Translations under genes and position numbers: made by a program
Notes under the pieces: model-generated
What the model was told of the DNA's origin: nothing
Database searches by the model: none
The model's input: the letters and a program-made list of their open reading frames with translations, nothing else
Shown here: positions 25,576-34,608 of the stretch, in pieces
Position numbering within the stretch: position 1 is the first letter of the stretch
Layout of the letters: each line of letters opens with the position of its first letter
From: Micromonospora sp. WMMD812
GTDB taxonomy: Bacteria > Actinomycetota > Actinomycetes > Mycobacteriales > Micromonosporaceae
Direction: 5' to 3'
Assembly (NCBI RefSeq): GCF_027497215.1
Contig: NZ_CP114904.1
Location: forward strand, 3,184,001 to 3,248,000
Length of the DNA stretch: 64,000 nt

Positions 25576-27948
25576 TCAAGCCTGACGCATCTCACGCGAT
25601 GAGTCAACTGATCCCACATGTTGGTTTACGGATGTCGGCGCGTCGCCCCGCGACGCGCGCTCGACGCCCGCGGTGACCTGCTCGGACCCGCCCTGTGGGC
25701 GGCGTGGGGCGGGCACCTGAACGGGCCGGGCGCCGGGCGAGGTGGCCGCGTCGAGCATCGCCTCCAGGTGCTCGGCCGGCACCCCCCAGCCGAAGAGCGC
25801 CCCCTGGCCGAACCGGCAGCCGGCGGCCACCACGGCGGCCAGCTCGGTGGGCGTGGTGACCCCCTCGGCGATGACTTCCAGCCCGAGCTGATGACCGAGA
25901 CGCATCACGATGTCGACCATCGGCGCGAACGCCGGACCGTCCCGGCCCACCGGGCGGACCGGCTCGTGCTCGGCCACCAGGCTGTGGTCGATCTTCAGGA
26001 TGTCGATCGGCAGCCGGCGCAGCTGCCCGAGCGAGGAGTAGCCGGCGCCGAAGTCGTCCAGGGCGATCCGCACTCCGGTCAGCCGCAGCGCGGTCAGTCG
26101 CCGGACCAGCTCGTCGAGGTCGGTGGCGACGGCGTGCTCGGTCACCTCCAGCACCAGCCGCTGCGGCGGCACGTGGTGCGCGCGCAGCGCCTCGGCGACC
26201 AGCACCACGTATTCCGGGGCGTGCAGCTCGCGCGGCGAGACGTTCACCGAGACCCAGACGTCGTGCCCGTCGGCGAGCCAGCGGGAGAGCTGGTAGCAGG
26301 CCTGGTGCAGCACCCACGCGCCGAGCTTGGCGATCATCCCGCACTCCTCCGCGAGGGGGATGAACTCGTCCGGGCGGACGTTGCCCAGCTCCGGGTGGTG
26401 CCAGCGGAGCAGCGCCTCGGCGCCGACCGGACGGACCGAGGGCAGCGAGGCGACCGGCTGGAAGGCGAGCCGCAGCTCGTCGCGCTCGATGGCGCCGCGC
26501 AGCTCGTGCTCGAGCGTGGTCCGTCGGCGCAGCAGTTGGTCGTACGCGGCGTCGTAGCGCTCGATCCGGTTCTTGCCGCGCTGCTTGGCGTAGCGCAGCG
26601 CCAGATCGGCGTGGCGTTGCAGCAGCTCCACGTCGGGCTCGCCGGCCCAACCGGCCACCCCGATGCTCACCGAGAGGAAGACGGGGGCCTCCGGCTGGTC
26701 GTACGCCCGGCCGAGCACGCCCAGCAGCCGCTCGGCGACGCGGTCGGCGTCGGCCGGCCGGCCCTGCAGCAGGACCGCGAACTCGTCGCCGCCGAGCCGG
26801 GCCGCCACGTCGCCGGGGCGCAGGTTGCCGCGCAGCCGCTCGCCCACCTCGGCCAGCACGGCGTCGCCCACGTCGTGCCCGCGCATGTCGTTGACGTTCT
26901 TGAAGCCGTCGAGGTCAAGCCCGAGCAGCACGCTGGGAGTGCCCGCCTCGGCGCAGCGGTGCAGCGCGCGCAGCAGCCCGCGTCGGTTGGCCAGCCCGGT
27001 CAGCGGGTCGGTGTGCGCCAGCTCGCGGAAGTGGGCCTCCCGCTCGGCCAGCCGCTCCGCGTACCCGCGCACGTCGCGGAGTGTGAGGTGCTGCCGGGCC
27101 ACCAGGGCGAAGCCCTCGACCGTGCCGGCGAGGATGGCGAGCACGCCGAACCGGCCGTCCTGGAGCAGGTGGTACATCGCCGAGACGGCCATGGCGAGCA
27201 TCGGGATGATCGAGTAGGCGCTGTACCGGTTGATCACGTCCGGCTCGACCGGGCGCGGCCGGTCGACCCGGCGGACCGCGAGCGCGGCGGCCAGCAGCCC
27301 CGCGGCGAGCAGCCCGGCGCCGACCAGCACCATCGCCGGGCCGGCCTGGCAGAGCCCGGCGGCGACGCCGAGCCCGCCCCAGGTAACCGCGATGATGCCC
27401 GCGCCGAGGCCGGTCAGCCGGCGACGGGGAGCAGCGGCCCGGAAGACGGCGGTCGGCGCGAGACCGGCGGCCAGCGCCGCGCTGACCGTGGCGAGCAGGA
27501 TCGGCACGCACGCCATCGGGGTCGCGTCGCCGAGCAGCCGGGTCGGCTCGGCGAACAGCACCCAGCCGACGAACCAGAGCGCGGCGGCCGCGATCAGCCC
27601 GTCGAGCGCGAGCCGGAGGGTCGCCGCCGGACCGGACGCCACCCCGGGCAGCCGGAGCAGACCGGCCAGGAAGATCAGCCCGCTCGCCCCCGTGCCGATC
27701 GAGACCAGCGTCGCCCAGCCGGTGCGCTGCCCCTGGTCGTGCTTCCAGTGCGGGACGGCGTCGAGCGTCGCGACGAGCCCGGTCAGCAGGCCGGCCAGGG
27801 CGACCCCGGCGGCGACCGCGAGCAGCACGAGCGCCGGCCGGTAGGAGCCGTTGCGCCGCCGGGCGGCGACCACCAGCAGCGCGGTGGCCGAGGCGGCGAC
27901 GAGCCAGCTCAGCGCCGCGACCGCGGTCACGCCCGGGGGGAGATGCAC
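25576..27948 (-). CDS. GGDEF-EAL cyclic-di-GMP turnover protein with multi-helix membrane sensor
   Basis: About 790 residues from GTG at 27948 (a second GTG at 27930 is possible). Residues 1-290 form roughly eight membrane helices. Then comes a GGDEF domain with LTGLANRRGLLRAL and an intact RLGGDEFAVLL, and an EAL domain with VGAEALLRWHHPE, VNVSPRELHAP, LEVTEHAV, ALDDFGAGYSSLGQLRRLPI, LKIDHSL, VIAEGV and CRFGQGALFG. Both active sites keep their key residues, so it may make and degrade c-di-GMP. The sensor ligand is unknown. It ends 5 nt before the ilvB leader and is divergent from ilvD. An open frame continues upstream to 29739 on this strand but is antisense to ilvD. Confidence 0.9.
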   Translation of the reverse strand: MHLPPGVTAVAALSWLVAASATALLVVAARRRNGSYRPALVLLAVAAGVALAGLLTGLVATLDAVPHWKHDQGQRTGWATLVSIGTGASGLIFLAGLLRLPGVASGPAATLRLALDGLIAAAALWFVGWVLFAEPTRLLGDATPMACVPILLATVSAALAAGLAPTAVFRAAAPRRRLTGLGAGIIAVTWGGLGVAAGLCQAGPAMVLVGAGLLAAGLLAAALAVRRVDRPRPVEPDVINRYSAYSIIPMLAMAVSAMYHLLQDGRFGVLAILAGTVEGFALVARQHLTLRDVRGYAERLAEREAHFRELAHTDPLTGLANRRGLLRALHRCAEAGTPSVLLGLDLDGFKNVNDMRGHDVGDAVLAEVGERLRGNLRPGDVAARLGGDEFAVLLQGRPADADRVAERLLGVLGRAYDQPEAPVFLSVSIGVAGWAGEPDVELLQRHADLALRYAKQRGKNRIERYDAAYDQLLRRRTTLEHELRGAIERDELRLAFQPVASLPSVRPVGAEALLRWHHPELGNVRPDEFIPLAEECGMIAKLGAWVLHQACYQLSRWLADGHDVWVSVNVSPRELHAPEYVVLVAEALRAHHVPPQRLVLEVTEHAVATDLDELVRRLTALRLTGVRIALDDFGAGYSSLGQLRRLPIDILKIDHSLVAEHEPVRPVGRDGPAFAPMVDIVMRLGHQLGLEVIAEGVTTPTELAAVVAAGCRFGQGALFGWGVPAEHLEAMLDAATSPGARPVQVPAPRRPQGGSEQVTAGVERASRGDAPTSVNQHVGSVDSSREMRQA
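25579..25607 (-). promoter_or_regulatory. Putative ilvBNC promoter inside the 3' end of the GGDEF-EAL gene
   Basis: TTGACT (25602-25607 on the minus strand), a 17-nt spacer and CAGGCT (25579-25584) form a sound sigma-70-type promoter. The predicted start of transcription falls at the ATG of the leader peptide. The promoter overlaps the last codons of the upstream GGDEF-EAL gene. Confidence 0.6.
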
Positions 27949-28046
27949 GTCGTCAACTGTGCCGGATGAGGGCTCGTCGTGGGGGACCGGATGTGCATCT
28001 GTTGGGACACGGCCCACACGCACGCCGGGGGTGCCCGTGGCGGTGC

Positions 28047-28060
28047 CAGACTGGTGTGCA
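28047..28060 (+). promoter_or_regulatory. Putative leaderless -10 box of ilvD (CAGACT)
   Basis: CAGACT at 28047-28052 is 7 nt before the ilvD ATG, matching the spacing at several other genes. No Shine-Dalgarno lies between. No good -35 is seen. Confidence 0.35.
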
Positions 28061-29907
28061 TGCCTGAGCTGCGGTCGAAGACCTCCACGCACGGTCGGAC
28101 GATGGCCGGCGCCCGGGCCCTCTGGCGGGCCACCGGGATGACCGACGACGACTTCGGCAAGCCGATCGTCGCCATCGCCAACAGTTTCACCCAGTTCGTC
28201 CCGGGCCACGTCCACCTCAAGGACATGGGTGGCCTGGTCGCCGACGCGGTCGCCGAGGCCGGCGGCGTGGGGCGGGAGTTCAACACGATCGCGGTCGACG
28301 ACGGCATCGCGATGGGGCACGGCGGCATGCTCTACTCGCTGCCCAGCCGGGAGCTGATCGCCGACGCGGTGGAGTACATGGTCAACGCCCACTGCGCGGA
28401 CGCCCTCGTCTGCATCTCCAACTGCGACAAGATCACGCCCGGGATGCTGCTGGCCGCGCTGCGGCTCAACATCCCCACCGTCTTCGTCTCCGGCGGCCCG
28501 ATGGAGGCCGGCAAGACGGTGGCGATCGAGGGCGTCGTGCACTCGAAGATCGACCTCATCGACGCCATGATCGCCTCCTCGAACGAGGCGGTCACCGACG
28601 ACCAGCTCGGCCAGATCGAGCGCTCGGCCTGCCCGACCTGCGGGTCGTGCTCCGGCATGTTCACCGCCAACTCGATGAACTGCCTCACCGAGGCGATCGG
28701 CCTGGCGCTGCCCGGCAACGGGTCGACGCTGGCCACCCACGCCGCGCGCCGGTCGCTCTTCGTCGAGGCCGGCCGCACCGTCGTGGAGATCGCCAAGCGG
28801 TGGTACGAGGAGGACGACGCCTCGGTGCTGCCCCGCGCGATCGCCTCCCGGCCCGCGTTCGAGAACGCCGTGGCCCTCGACGTGGCGATGGGCGGGTCCA
28901 CCAACACCGTGCTGCACCTGCTCGCCGCCGCCCGCGAGGCGGAGCTGGACTTCGGCGTGGCCGACATCGACGAGATCTCCCGCCGGGTGCCCTGCCTGGC
29001 CAAGGTGGCGCCGAACTCGCCCCAGTACCACATGGAGGACGTGCACCGGGCCGGCGGCATCCCGGCCATCCTCGGCGAGCTGGACCGCGCCGGGCTGCTC
29101 CACCGGGACGTGCACGCGGTGCACGCCCCCTCGCTGGAGCAGTGGCTGGCCGACTGGGACGTCCGGGGCGGAAAGGCCACGCCGGAGGCGGCCGAGCTGT
29201 TCCACGCCGCGCCGGGCGGGGTGCGCACCACCGAGCCGTTCTCCACGACCAACCGCTGGTCGTCGCTGGACACCGACGCGGCCGACGGCTGTATCCGGGA
29301 CCGGGAGCACGCGTACTCCGCCGACGGCGGGCTGGCGATCCTGCACGGCAACCTCGCGCCGGACGGCTGCGTGGTGAAGACCGCCGGGGTGCCCGAGGAG
29401 TGCCTGACCTTCCGCGGCCCCGCCAAGGTCTACGAGTCGCAGGACGACGCGGTGACCGCGATCCTGGCCAAGGAGGTCGTCGCCGGCGACGTGGTGGTGA
29501 TCCGGTACGAGGGGCCGAAGGGCGGGCCGGGCATGCAGGAGATGCTCTACCCCACGTCGTTCCTCAAGGGCCGGGGCCTGGGCCGGGCCTGCGCGCTGCT
29601 CACCGACGGCCGGTTCTCCGGCGGCACCTCCGGGCTGTCCATCGGGCACGCCTCGCCCGAGGCGGCGTCGGGTGGGCTGATCGCGCTGGTGCGGGAGGGC
29701 GACGAGATCGTCATCGACATCCCCGCCCGGTCCATCCACCTGAACGTGCCCGACGACGTGCTGCAGGCCCGGCGGGTCGCCGAGGAGAAGCGCGACCGGC
29801 CCTACACGCCGGCCGACCGCCAGCGCCCGGTCTCCGCCGCGCTGCGGGCGTACGCCTCGATGGCCACCTCGGCCAGCGACGGCGCCTACCGCCGCGTCCC
29901 CGAGTGA
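28060..29907 (+). CDS. ilvD: Dihydroxy-acid dehydratase
   Basis: 615 residues. It dehydrates dihydroxy acids to 2-keto acids in Ile and Val synthesis and needs an Fe-S cluster. The cysteines are visible in [13 protein letters not shown] and [40 protein letters not shown] carries the active-site Ser. The start at 28060 matches the family N-terminus ([20 protein letters not shown]); an ATG at 27979 would add an unrelated extension. Unlike the other ilv genes here it is on the plus strand and has no attenuator. A palindrome follows the stop codon. Confidence 0.96.
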   Translation: MPELRSKTSTHGRTMAGARALWRATGMTDDDFGKPIVAIANSFTQFVPGHVHLKDMGGLVADAVAEAGGVGREFNTIAVDDGIAMGHGGMLYSLPSRELIADAVEYMVNAHCADALVCISNCDKITPGMLLAALRLNIPTVFVSGGPMEAGKTVAIEGVVHSKIDLIDAMIASSNEAVTDDQLGQIERSACPTCGSCSGMFTANSMNCLTEAIGLALPGNGSTLATHAARRSLFVEAGRTVVEIAKRWYEEDDASVLPRAIASRPAFENAVALDVAMGGSTNTVLHLLAAAREAELDFGVADIDEISRRVPCLAKVAPNSPQYHMEDVHRAGGIPAILGELDRAGLLHRDVHAVHAPSLEQWLADWDVRGGKATPEAAELFHAAPGGVRTTEPFSTTNRWSSLDTDAADGCIRDREHAYSADGGLAILHGNLAPDGCVVKTAGVPEECLTFRGPAKVYESQDDAVTAILAKEVVAGDVVVIRYEGPKGGPGMQEMLYPTSFLKGRGLGRACALLTDGRFSGGTSGLSIGHASPEAASGGLIALVREGDEIVIDIPARSIHLNVPDDVLQARRVAEEKRDRPYTPADRQRPVSAALRAYASMATSASDGAYRRVPE

Positions 29908-29925
29908 GCCGGTGACGACCGGATA

Positions 29926-29972
29926 GATCTTGGTAGGTAATGGCCCTGGAGGGGCACTTTCCTACCAAGATC
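29926..29972. repeat. GATC-anchored palindrome (family member 1), likely terminator
   Basis: GATCTTGGTAGG at 29926-29937 is repeated inverted at 29961-29972 (perfect 12 bp, with two more pairs inside). It lies between the convergent stops of ilvD and the ROK gene. It has no U-tract. It resembles the palindromes at 57394-57448 and 61397-61475 in having an outer GATC and in its place at a gene 3' end. Confidence 0.7.
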
Positions 29973-30001
29973 CGAAACGCGCCGGCCGCGGCCGGCGCTG
30001 G

Positions 30002-31192
30002 TCAGACGGGGTCGACGATGCGGTCGATGACCAGTTGGGCGGCGCCCAGGATGCCGACGTCCGGGCCGGCGACGACCCGCTCGATGAGCAGCGCCTGGGT
30101 GGCCAGTGGCAGGCAGCGCTCGTAGAGGGTGGCCCGCATGCTGGCCAGCAGCGGCTCGCACTCGGCGAGCCGGCCGCCGATCGCGACCACCTGCGGGTTG
30201 AAGAAGTTGACCACCACCGCGAGGATCTCGCCGATCGAGCGCCCGGCGCGGCGGGCGAGCGCGGTCGCGTGCCGGTCACCGTCGTCGATCAGCCGCATCA
30301 CACCGGTCAGGTCCTCGACCGGCACGCCCTGCTCGCGCAGCGCCGCGACCAGGGCCGCGCCGCTGGCCACCGCCTCCAGACAGCCGGTGTTGCCGCAGCT
30401 GCACAGCGGCTCCGGGTCGGCCACCACCCGGCAGTGGCTGATGTCGCCGGCGGAGCCCTGGGCGCCCCGGTGCAACCGGCCGCCGGAGATCACGCCGGCG
30501 CCGATGCCGGTGCCGGCCTTGACGTAGACGGCGTGCTCGAGCTCGGGATGGGTGGTCCGGTGCTCGCCGAGCGCCATCAGGTTCGCGTCGTTGTCGACGA
30601 CGACCGGCGTCGCGGTCCGCTCCGCGCAGAAGGCGCGCACGTCGAAGCCGTTCCAGCCGGGCATCCGGGAGGGGCTGACGACCCGGCCGGTGTCGAACTG
30701 CACCGGGCCGGGGATGCCGATGCCGATGCCGCGCAGCCCGCCGCCCGCGGCCGGACCGCCCCGCTGGCCGGGCACCGGGGCGGCGGCCCCGGGCGCCAGC
30801 GCGGCGACCTCGTCGAGCAGCGTGCCGAGCACGGCCTCCGGGCCGTCCTCGATGCGGATCGGCCGGGACCGGACCTCGACGAGCCGCCCGGACAGGTCGA
30901 GGGTGCCGAGTCGGGCGTGGTGCGCGCCCAGGTCGATCGCGCCGACCAGGGCGCCGCCGGTGGGCACCGCGAGCTGGCGGGGACGGCGGCCGCCCCGCGA
31001 CCTCCCGTCGCCGGTCTCCTGGAGCAGCCCCTCGCTGATCAGCGCCTCGACCCGCAGGGACACGGTGGACGGTGACAGCCCGGAGAGCCGGGCGAGATCG
31101 GCGCGACTGGCCGCCGCCCCGCTGGCCACCAGCCGGAGCAGCTCGCGTGGGCCGCCGCGCAGGCCCTCACGTGGGGCGTCACCGATCGTCAC
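30002..31192 (-). CDS. ROK family transcriptional regulator
   Basis: 396 residues. An N-terminal winged helix-turn-helix (about 15-70; SRADLARLSGLSPSTVSLRVE) is joined to a ROK sugar-kinase-like domain with GIGIGIPGPV, VDNDANLMALGE, YVKAGTGIGAGVI, and the zinc motif CSCGNTGCLE. ROK repressors usually sense sugars or sugar phosphates. It is divergent from the ABC-asparaginase-cutC operon, which it probably regulates. The start is GTG at 31192 with no Shine-Dalgarno. Whether its ROK domain keeps kinase activity cannot be judged; DNA binding is the expected role. Confidence 0.9.
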   Translation of the reverse strand: MTIGDAPREGLRGGPRELLRLVASGAAASRADLARLSGLSPSTVSLRVEALISEGLLQETGDGRSRGGRRPRQLAVPTGGALVGAIDLGAHHARLGTLDLSGRLVEVRSRPIRIEDGPEAVLGTLLDEVAALAPGAAAPVPGQRGGPAAGGGLRGIGIGIPGPVQFDTGRVVSPSRMPGWNGFDVRAFCAERTATPVVVDNDANLMALGEHRTTHPELEHAVYVKAGTGIGAGVISGGRLHRGAQGSAGDISHCRVVADPEPLCSCGNTGCLEAVASGAALVAALREQGVPVEDLTGVMRLIDDGDRHATALARRAGRSIGEILAVVVNFFNPQVVAIGGRLAECEPLLASMRATLYERCLPLATQALLIERVVAGPDVGILGAAQLVIDRIVDPV

Positions 31193-31212
31193 CCGAGGTT
31201 CTTAACACCCGA

Positions 31213-31288
31213 ACTTCATTCCAGCAAGCGGTTGACTTCATTTTGCCTCTCGCATTAGATGGCGACGTTGATTCGAAGTGAACACTTC
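31213..31288. promoter_or_regulatory. Promoter and operator-like repeats between ROK gene and ABC operon
   Basis: Plus-strand TTGACT (31232-31237), an 18-nt spacer and TAGATG (31256-31261) make a likely promoter for the ABC operon. A direct repeat ACTTCATT occurs at 31213-31220 and 31235-31242, 22 nt apart, that is two helix turns, with the second copy overlapping the -35. An inverted repeat GAAGTG-AA-CACTTC lies at 31275-31288 just after the promoter. Either could be the binding site of the ROK regulator. Confidence 0.5.
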
Positions 31289-31321
31289 TTCGTTCGAGAG
31301 TCGTAGAAAGTGAGGCGAGCT

Positions 31322-32113
31322 GTGGCACCGACGCCGGCACCCGACCTCGCGAACCGGCCCGGGCCGTCCCGGCCGGATCGGCCGATGGTGGCCGTCCGCG
31401 GACTGCAGAAGTCGTTCGGCGCCCATCACGTGCTCAAGGACATCGACCTGACGGTCGCCACCGGCGAGGTGGTCGTCGTGGTCGGCCCGTCCGGCTCCGG
31501 AAAGTCGACGCTCTGCCGCTGCCTCAACCGTCTCGAGGTCGCCGACGCCGGCAGCGTCGAGATCGACGGTGAGCCGCTGCCGGCCGAGGGGCGGAGCCTC
31601 GCCCGGCTCCGCGCCGACGTGGGCATGGTCTTCCAGTCGTTCAACCTGTTCGGCCACCGGACCGTGCTCGACAACGTCACGCTCGGCCCGGTCCGGGTCC
31701 GTCGCGTGCCGAAGGCGGCGGCCCGCGACCAGGCGCTCGCCCTGCTCGACCGGGTCGGCATCGCCGACAAGGCCGACCACCATCCGGCACAGCTCTCCGG
31801 CGGGCAGCAGCAGCGCGCCGCGATCGCCCGTGCGCTGGCCATGCGTCCGAAGGCGCTGCTCTTCGACGAGCCCACCTCGGCCCTCGACCCGGAGATGGTC
31901 AACGAGGTCCTGGACGTGATGGTCTCCCTCGCCGCGGACGGGATGACCATGATCGTGGTGACCCACGAGATGGGCTTCGCCCGCCGCGCCGCGCACCGCG
32001 TCGTCTTCATGGACGACGGCCGGATCCTCGAATCCGGCTCCCCTGACGAGTTCTTCGCCGCCCCCCGCACCGACCGGGCGCGCGACTTCCTTTCCAAGAT
32101 CCTCCAGCACTGA
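31322..32113 (+). CDS. Polar amino-acid ABC transporter ATP-binding protein
   Basis: 263 residues from GTG 31322, which follows a GAGG ribosome site (an in-frame GTG at 31310 is less likely). Walker A is [20 protein letters not shown], the Q-loop [17 protein letters not shown], the signature [16 protein letters not shown], and Walker [17 protein letters not shown]. It is of the GlnQ/HisP group, which energises uptake of polar amino acids. It is the first gene of an operon with a binding protein, two permeases, an asparaginase and CutC. Confidence 0.92.
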   Translation: MAPTPAPDLANRPGPSRPDRPMVAVRGLQKSFGAHHVLKDIDLTVATGEVVVVVGPSGSGKSTLCRCLNRLEVADAGSVEIDGEPLPAEGRSLARLRADVGMVFQSFNLFGHRTVLDNVTLGPVRVRRVPKAAARDQALALLDRVGIADKADHHPAQLSGGQQQRAAIARALAMRPKALLFDEPTSALDPEMVNEVLDVMVSLAADGMTMIVVTHEMGFARRAAHRVVFMDDGRILESGSPDEFFAAPRTDRARDFLSKILQH

Positions 32114-32130
32114 CCCCCGAGGAGGTTGGC

Positions 32131-33084
32131 ATGTCGATTCTCTCCACGAGCTTCACACGACGCCGTGCGATCACCATCGCCGCCACGGCCGTCACCGTCG
32201 CGCTCGCCGCCGCCGGCTGCGGTGACGGCGGCTCCGCCCCGGCCCTGCCGGGCGCGCCCGCCGGCGGGAACAACGCCCAGTCCGTGCTCGACGCCGCCCC
32301 CGTGGCGTCGGACGCCGACATCCCGGCCGGCTCCACCATGGACCTGATCCGCAAGCGCGGCCACCTGCTCGTGGGTGGCTCCCTGGACGCGCCGCTGCTG
32401 TCCCAGCAGAACCCGGTCAGCGGCGACATCGAGGGCTTCGACGCCGACATGGCCAAGCTGCTGGCCAAGTACATCATCGGCAAGCCCGAGGTGAAGACGG
32501 TCACCATCGGCACCCAGACCCGGGAGGCGATGCTCCAGGCCAAGTCGGTCGACGCCGTCTTCCAGACCTACACGATCACCCCGCAGCGGGCCACCCAGGT
32601 CGCCTTCGCCGGGCCGTACCTGACCTCCGGCCTGGCGGTCGCGGTGCGCAAGGACGAGACGGGCATCAAGAGCGTGCAGGACCTGGCGGGGAAGACCGTC
32701 ATCGTCGGCGCGAACACCCCGGCGGTCACCGCGCTGCCGACCGCGGCCCCCGGTTCGAAGCAGGTCGCCTTCGCCACCGACCCGCAGGCCGTGCAGGCGC
32801 TGCTGCAGAAGCGCGGCGACGCGTACGTGCAGGACTTCACCCTGCTCGCGTCGAACGCCAAGACGAATCCCGGCATGAAGGTGGTCGGCGACCCGTTCAC
32901 CACGGAGGCGTACGGCATCGGCCTCAACCGGGAGGACGCCCAGTTCAAGGAGTTCGTCAACAACTGGCTCAAGAAGATCCAGGCCGACGGCACTTGGGCC
33001 AAGGTCTGGCAGAACAGCCTCGGCTCGGTGGTGGAGGGCGGCACGCCCACCCCGCCGGCGATCGGCTCGGTCGAGGGTTCCTGA
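32131..33084 (+). CDS. Polar amino-acid ABC transporter substrate-binding lipoprotein
   Basis: 317 residues with a GAGGAGG ribosome site. A Tat-like or Sec lipoprotein signal (FTRRRAITIAAT... LAAAGC) puts the lipid-anchored Cys near residue 30. The mature SBP_bac_3 domain runs from about residue 65: MDLIRKRGHLLVGGSLDAPL, VSGDIEGFDADMAKLLAKYI, REAMLQAKSVDAVF, and the ligand-region GPYLTSGLAVAVRKDE. It follows the glutamate/glutamine-binding type, but the residues needed to name the ligand cannot be assigned by eye. A Tat-type RRR is present. Confidence 0.9.
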   Translation: MSILSTSFTRRRAITIAATAVTVALAAAGCGDGGSAPALPGAPAGGNNAQSVLDAAPVASDADIPAGSTMDLIRKRGHLLVGGSLDAPLLSQQNPVSGDIEGFDADMAKLLAKYIIGKPEVKTVTIGTQTREAMLQAKSVDAVFQTYTITPQRATQVAFAGPYLTSGLAVAVRKDETGIKSVQDLAGKTVIVGANTPAVTALPTAAPGSKQVAFATDPQAVQALLQKRGDAYVQDFTLLASNAKTNPGMKVVGDPFTTEAYGIGLNREDAQFKEFVNNWLKKIQADGTWAKVWQNSLGSVVEGGTPTPPAIGSVEGS

Positions 33085-33100
33085 GGACTCCCCCTCCGCC

Positions 33101-33745
33101 ATGGAAGCCCTCACCAGTCACCTCGACGCACTCGGCCACGGGCTGGTCACGACGGTCCAGCTGACCGTCGTGACCAGCATCGGCGCCCTGCTGCTCGGCG
33201 TCGTCGTGGCCACGTTGCGGATCTGCCCGGTACCCCTGCTGCGCACCGTCGGCATGGTCTACGTCGAGGTGCTCCAGAACCTGCCGCTGCTGGCCCTGCT
33301 GGTGCTCTTCGTGTTCGCCCTGCCGACGATCGGCATCACGTTCCCGCTGTTCACCTCGGCGGCCATCGTCATCGCCGCCTACGAGGGGGCGTACCTGGCC
33401 GAGGCGATCCGGGCCGGAATCAACACGGTGGGAGTGGGGCAGGCCGAGGCGGCGCGCGCGATCGGGCTCACCTTCAGCCAGTCCCTGCGGTACGTCATCC
33501 TGCCGCAGGGACTGCGCGCGGTGATCCAGCCGATGGGCAACATCTACATCGCGCTGCTGATGAACACCTCGCTGGCCGCCGCGGTCGGCGTGGTCGAGCT
33601 GACCCAGGCCGCCAACAACGTCAACCTCGTCGAGGCGCAGCCGATCGCCGTCTTCACCGGCGGCGGCCTCGCCTACATGCTGCTGGCGCTGCTGATCGGT
33701 CGGTTCACCGGCATGCTCGAACGAAGGCTGGCGATCGTCCGATGA
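33101..33745 (+). CDS. Polar amino-acid ABC transporter permease
   Basis: 214 residues, the HisM/HisQ size. It has membrane helices throughout and the permease signature EAIRAGINTVGVGQAEAARAIGL (EAA loop) followed by LPQGLRAVIQPMGNIYIALLMNTSLAAAVGV. It forms half of the channel and contacts the ATPase through the EAA loop. The ATG is 17 nt after the binding-protein stop. Its stop overlaps the second permease start by 4 nt. Confidence 0.9.
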   Translation: MEALTSHLDALGHGLVTTVQLTVVTSIGALLLGVVVATLRICPVPLLRTVGMVYVEVLQNLPLLALLVLFVFALPTIGITFPLFTSAAIVIAAYEGAYLAEAIRAGINTVGVGQAEAARAIGLTFSQSLRYVILPQGLRAVIQPMGNIYIALLMNTSLAAAVGVVELTQAANNVNLVEAQPIAVFTGGGLAYMLLALLIGRFTGMLERRLAIVR

Positions 33746-34608
33746 ACCAGCAGATCCTCTTCGACGAACCAGGCCCCCGGGCCCGACGGCGGATCCGGAT
33801 CGCCACCGTGCTCGGCGCCGTCGCCGTCCTCGGCGGGCTCGGCTGGGCGGTGCACCAGTTCGCCAGCCACGGCGAACTCGCCGCCGAGCGCTGGCAGCCC
33901 TTCACCACCTGGCCGATCTGGCGCTACCTGCTCGACGCGCTCTGGTCCACCCTGCTCGCCGCCGCGGCGACCGCCGTCCTGAGCGGAGCGCTCGGGCTGC
34001 TGCTCGCGCTCGGCCGACTGTCGTCCCGGCGGCCGGTCCGGTGGCTGGCCGGTGCGTACGTGGAGGTCTTCCGGACCGTACCCGTGCTGCTGCTGATCTA
34101 CGTGACGCTGTTCGCGCTCCCCAAGTACGGCCTGAACTTCCCGCTGTTCTGGAAGCTCGTGGTGCCCCTCGTGGTGGCCAACTCGGCGGCCTTCGCCGAG
34201 ATCTTCCGGGCCGGCATCAAGGCGCTGGACCGGGGCCAGACCGAGGCCGGCCTGACGATCGGGTTGCGGCGCGGCCAGGTGATGCGGCTGGTGGTGCTGC
34301 CGCAGGCCGTACGCCAACTGACCCCCTCCCTGGTCAGTCAGCTGGTCGGGCTGCTCAAGGACACCTCGCTCGGCTTCGTGGTCAGCTACACCGAGTTGCT
34401 CTACAGCGGTCAGGTGCTCGCCTCGTACACCCATCTGCTGATCCAGACGTTCCTCGTGGTGGCGCTGATCTACCTGGCGGTCAACGCGTCACTGTCGAAG
34501 GTCGCCCGCGTCCTGCAGGCCCGCAACGGACGGTTCACCGTCCGGGGCCCGTCGGCCGAGCCGACGCCGGCGGCGCCACCGCTCACCGGAGGGGGTACCG
34601 CCCGATGA
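33742..34608 (+). CDS. Polar amino-acid ABC transporter permease
   Basis: 288 residues, with about 20 extra N-terminal residues and a helix before the usual domain. The EAA loop reads EIFRAGIKALDRGQTEAGLTIGL and is followed by LPQAVRQLTPSLVSQLVGLLKDTSLGFVV. The cytoplasmic C-terminal tail is Pro/Ala-rich. It pairs with the previous permease. ATGA overlaps at both ends couple it to that permease and to the asparaginase gene. Confidence 0.9.
   Translation: MNQQILFDEPGPRARRRIRIATVLGAVAVLGGLGWAVHQFASHGELAAERWQPFTTWPIWRYLLDALWSTLLAAAATAVLSGALGLLLALGRLSSRRPVRWLAGAYVEVFRTVPVLLLIYVTLFALPKYGLNFPLFWKLVVPLVVANSAAFAEIFRAGIKALDRGQTEAGLTIGLRRGQVMRLVVLPQAVRQLTPSLVSQLVGLLKDTSLGFVVSYTELLYSGQVLASYTHLLIQTFLVVALIYLAVNASLSKVARVLQARNGRFTVRGPSAEPTPAAPPLTGGGTAR

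Noticed and set aside
27949..29739. Upstream extension of the GGDEF-EAL frame, open for another 1.8 kb on the minus strand
   Set aside because: It is exactly antisense to ilvD, lacks family similarity, and is a typical high-GC shadow frame of a strongly biased gene.
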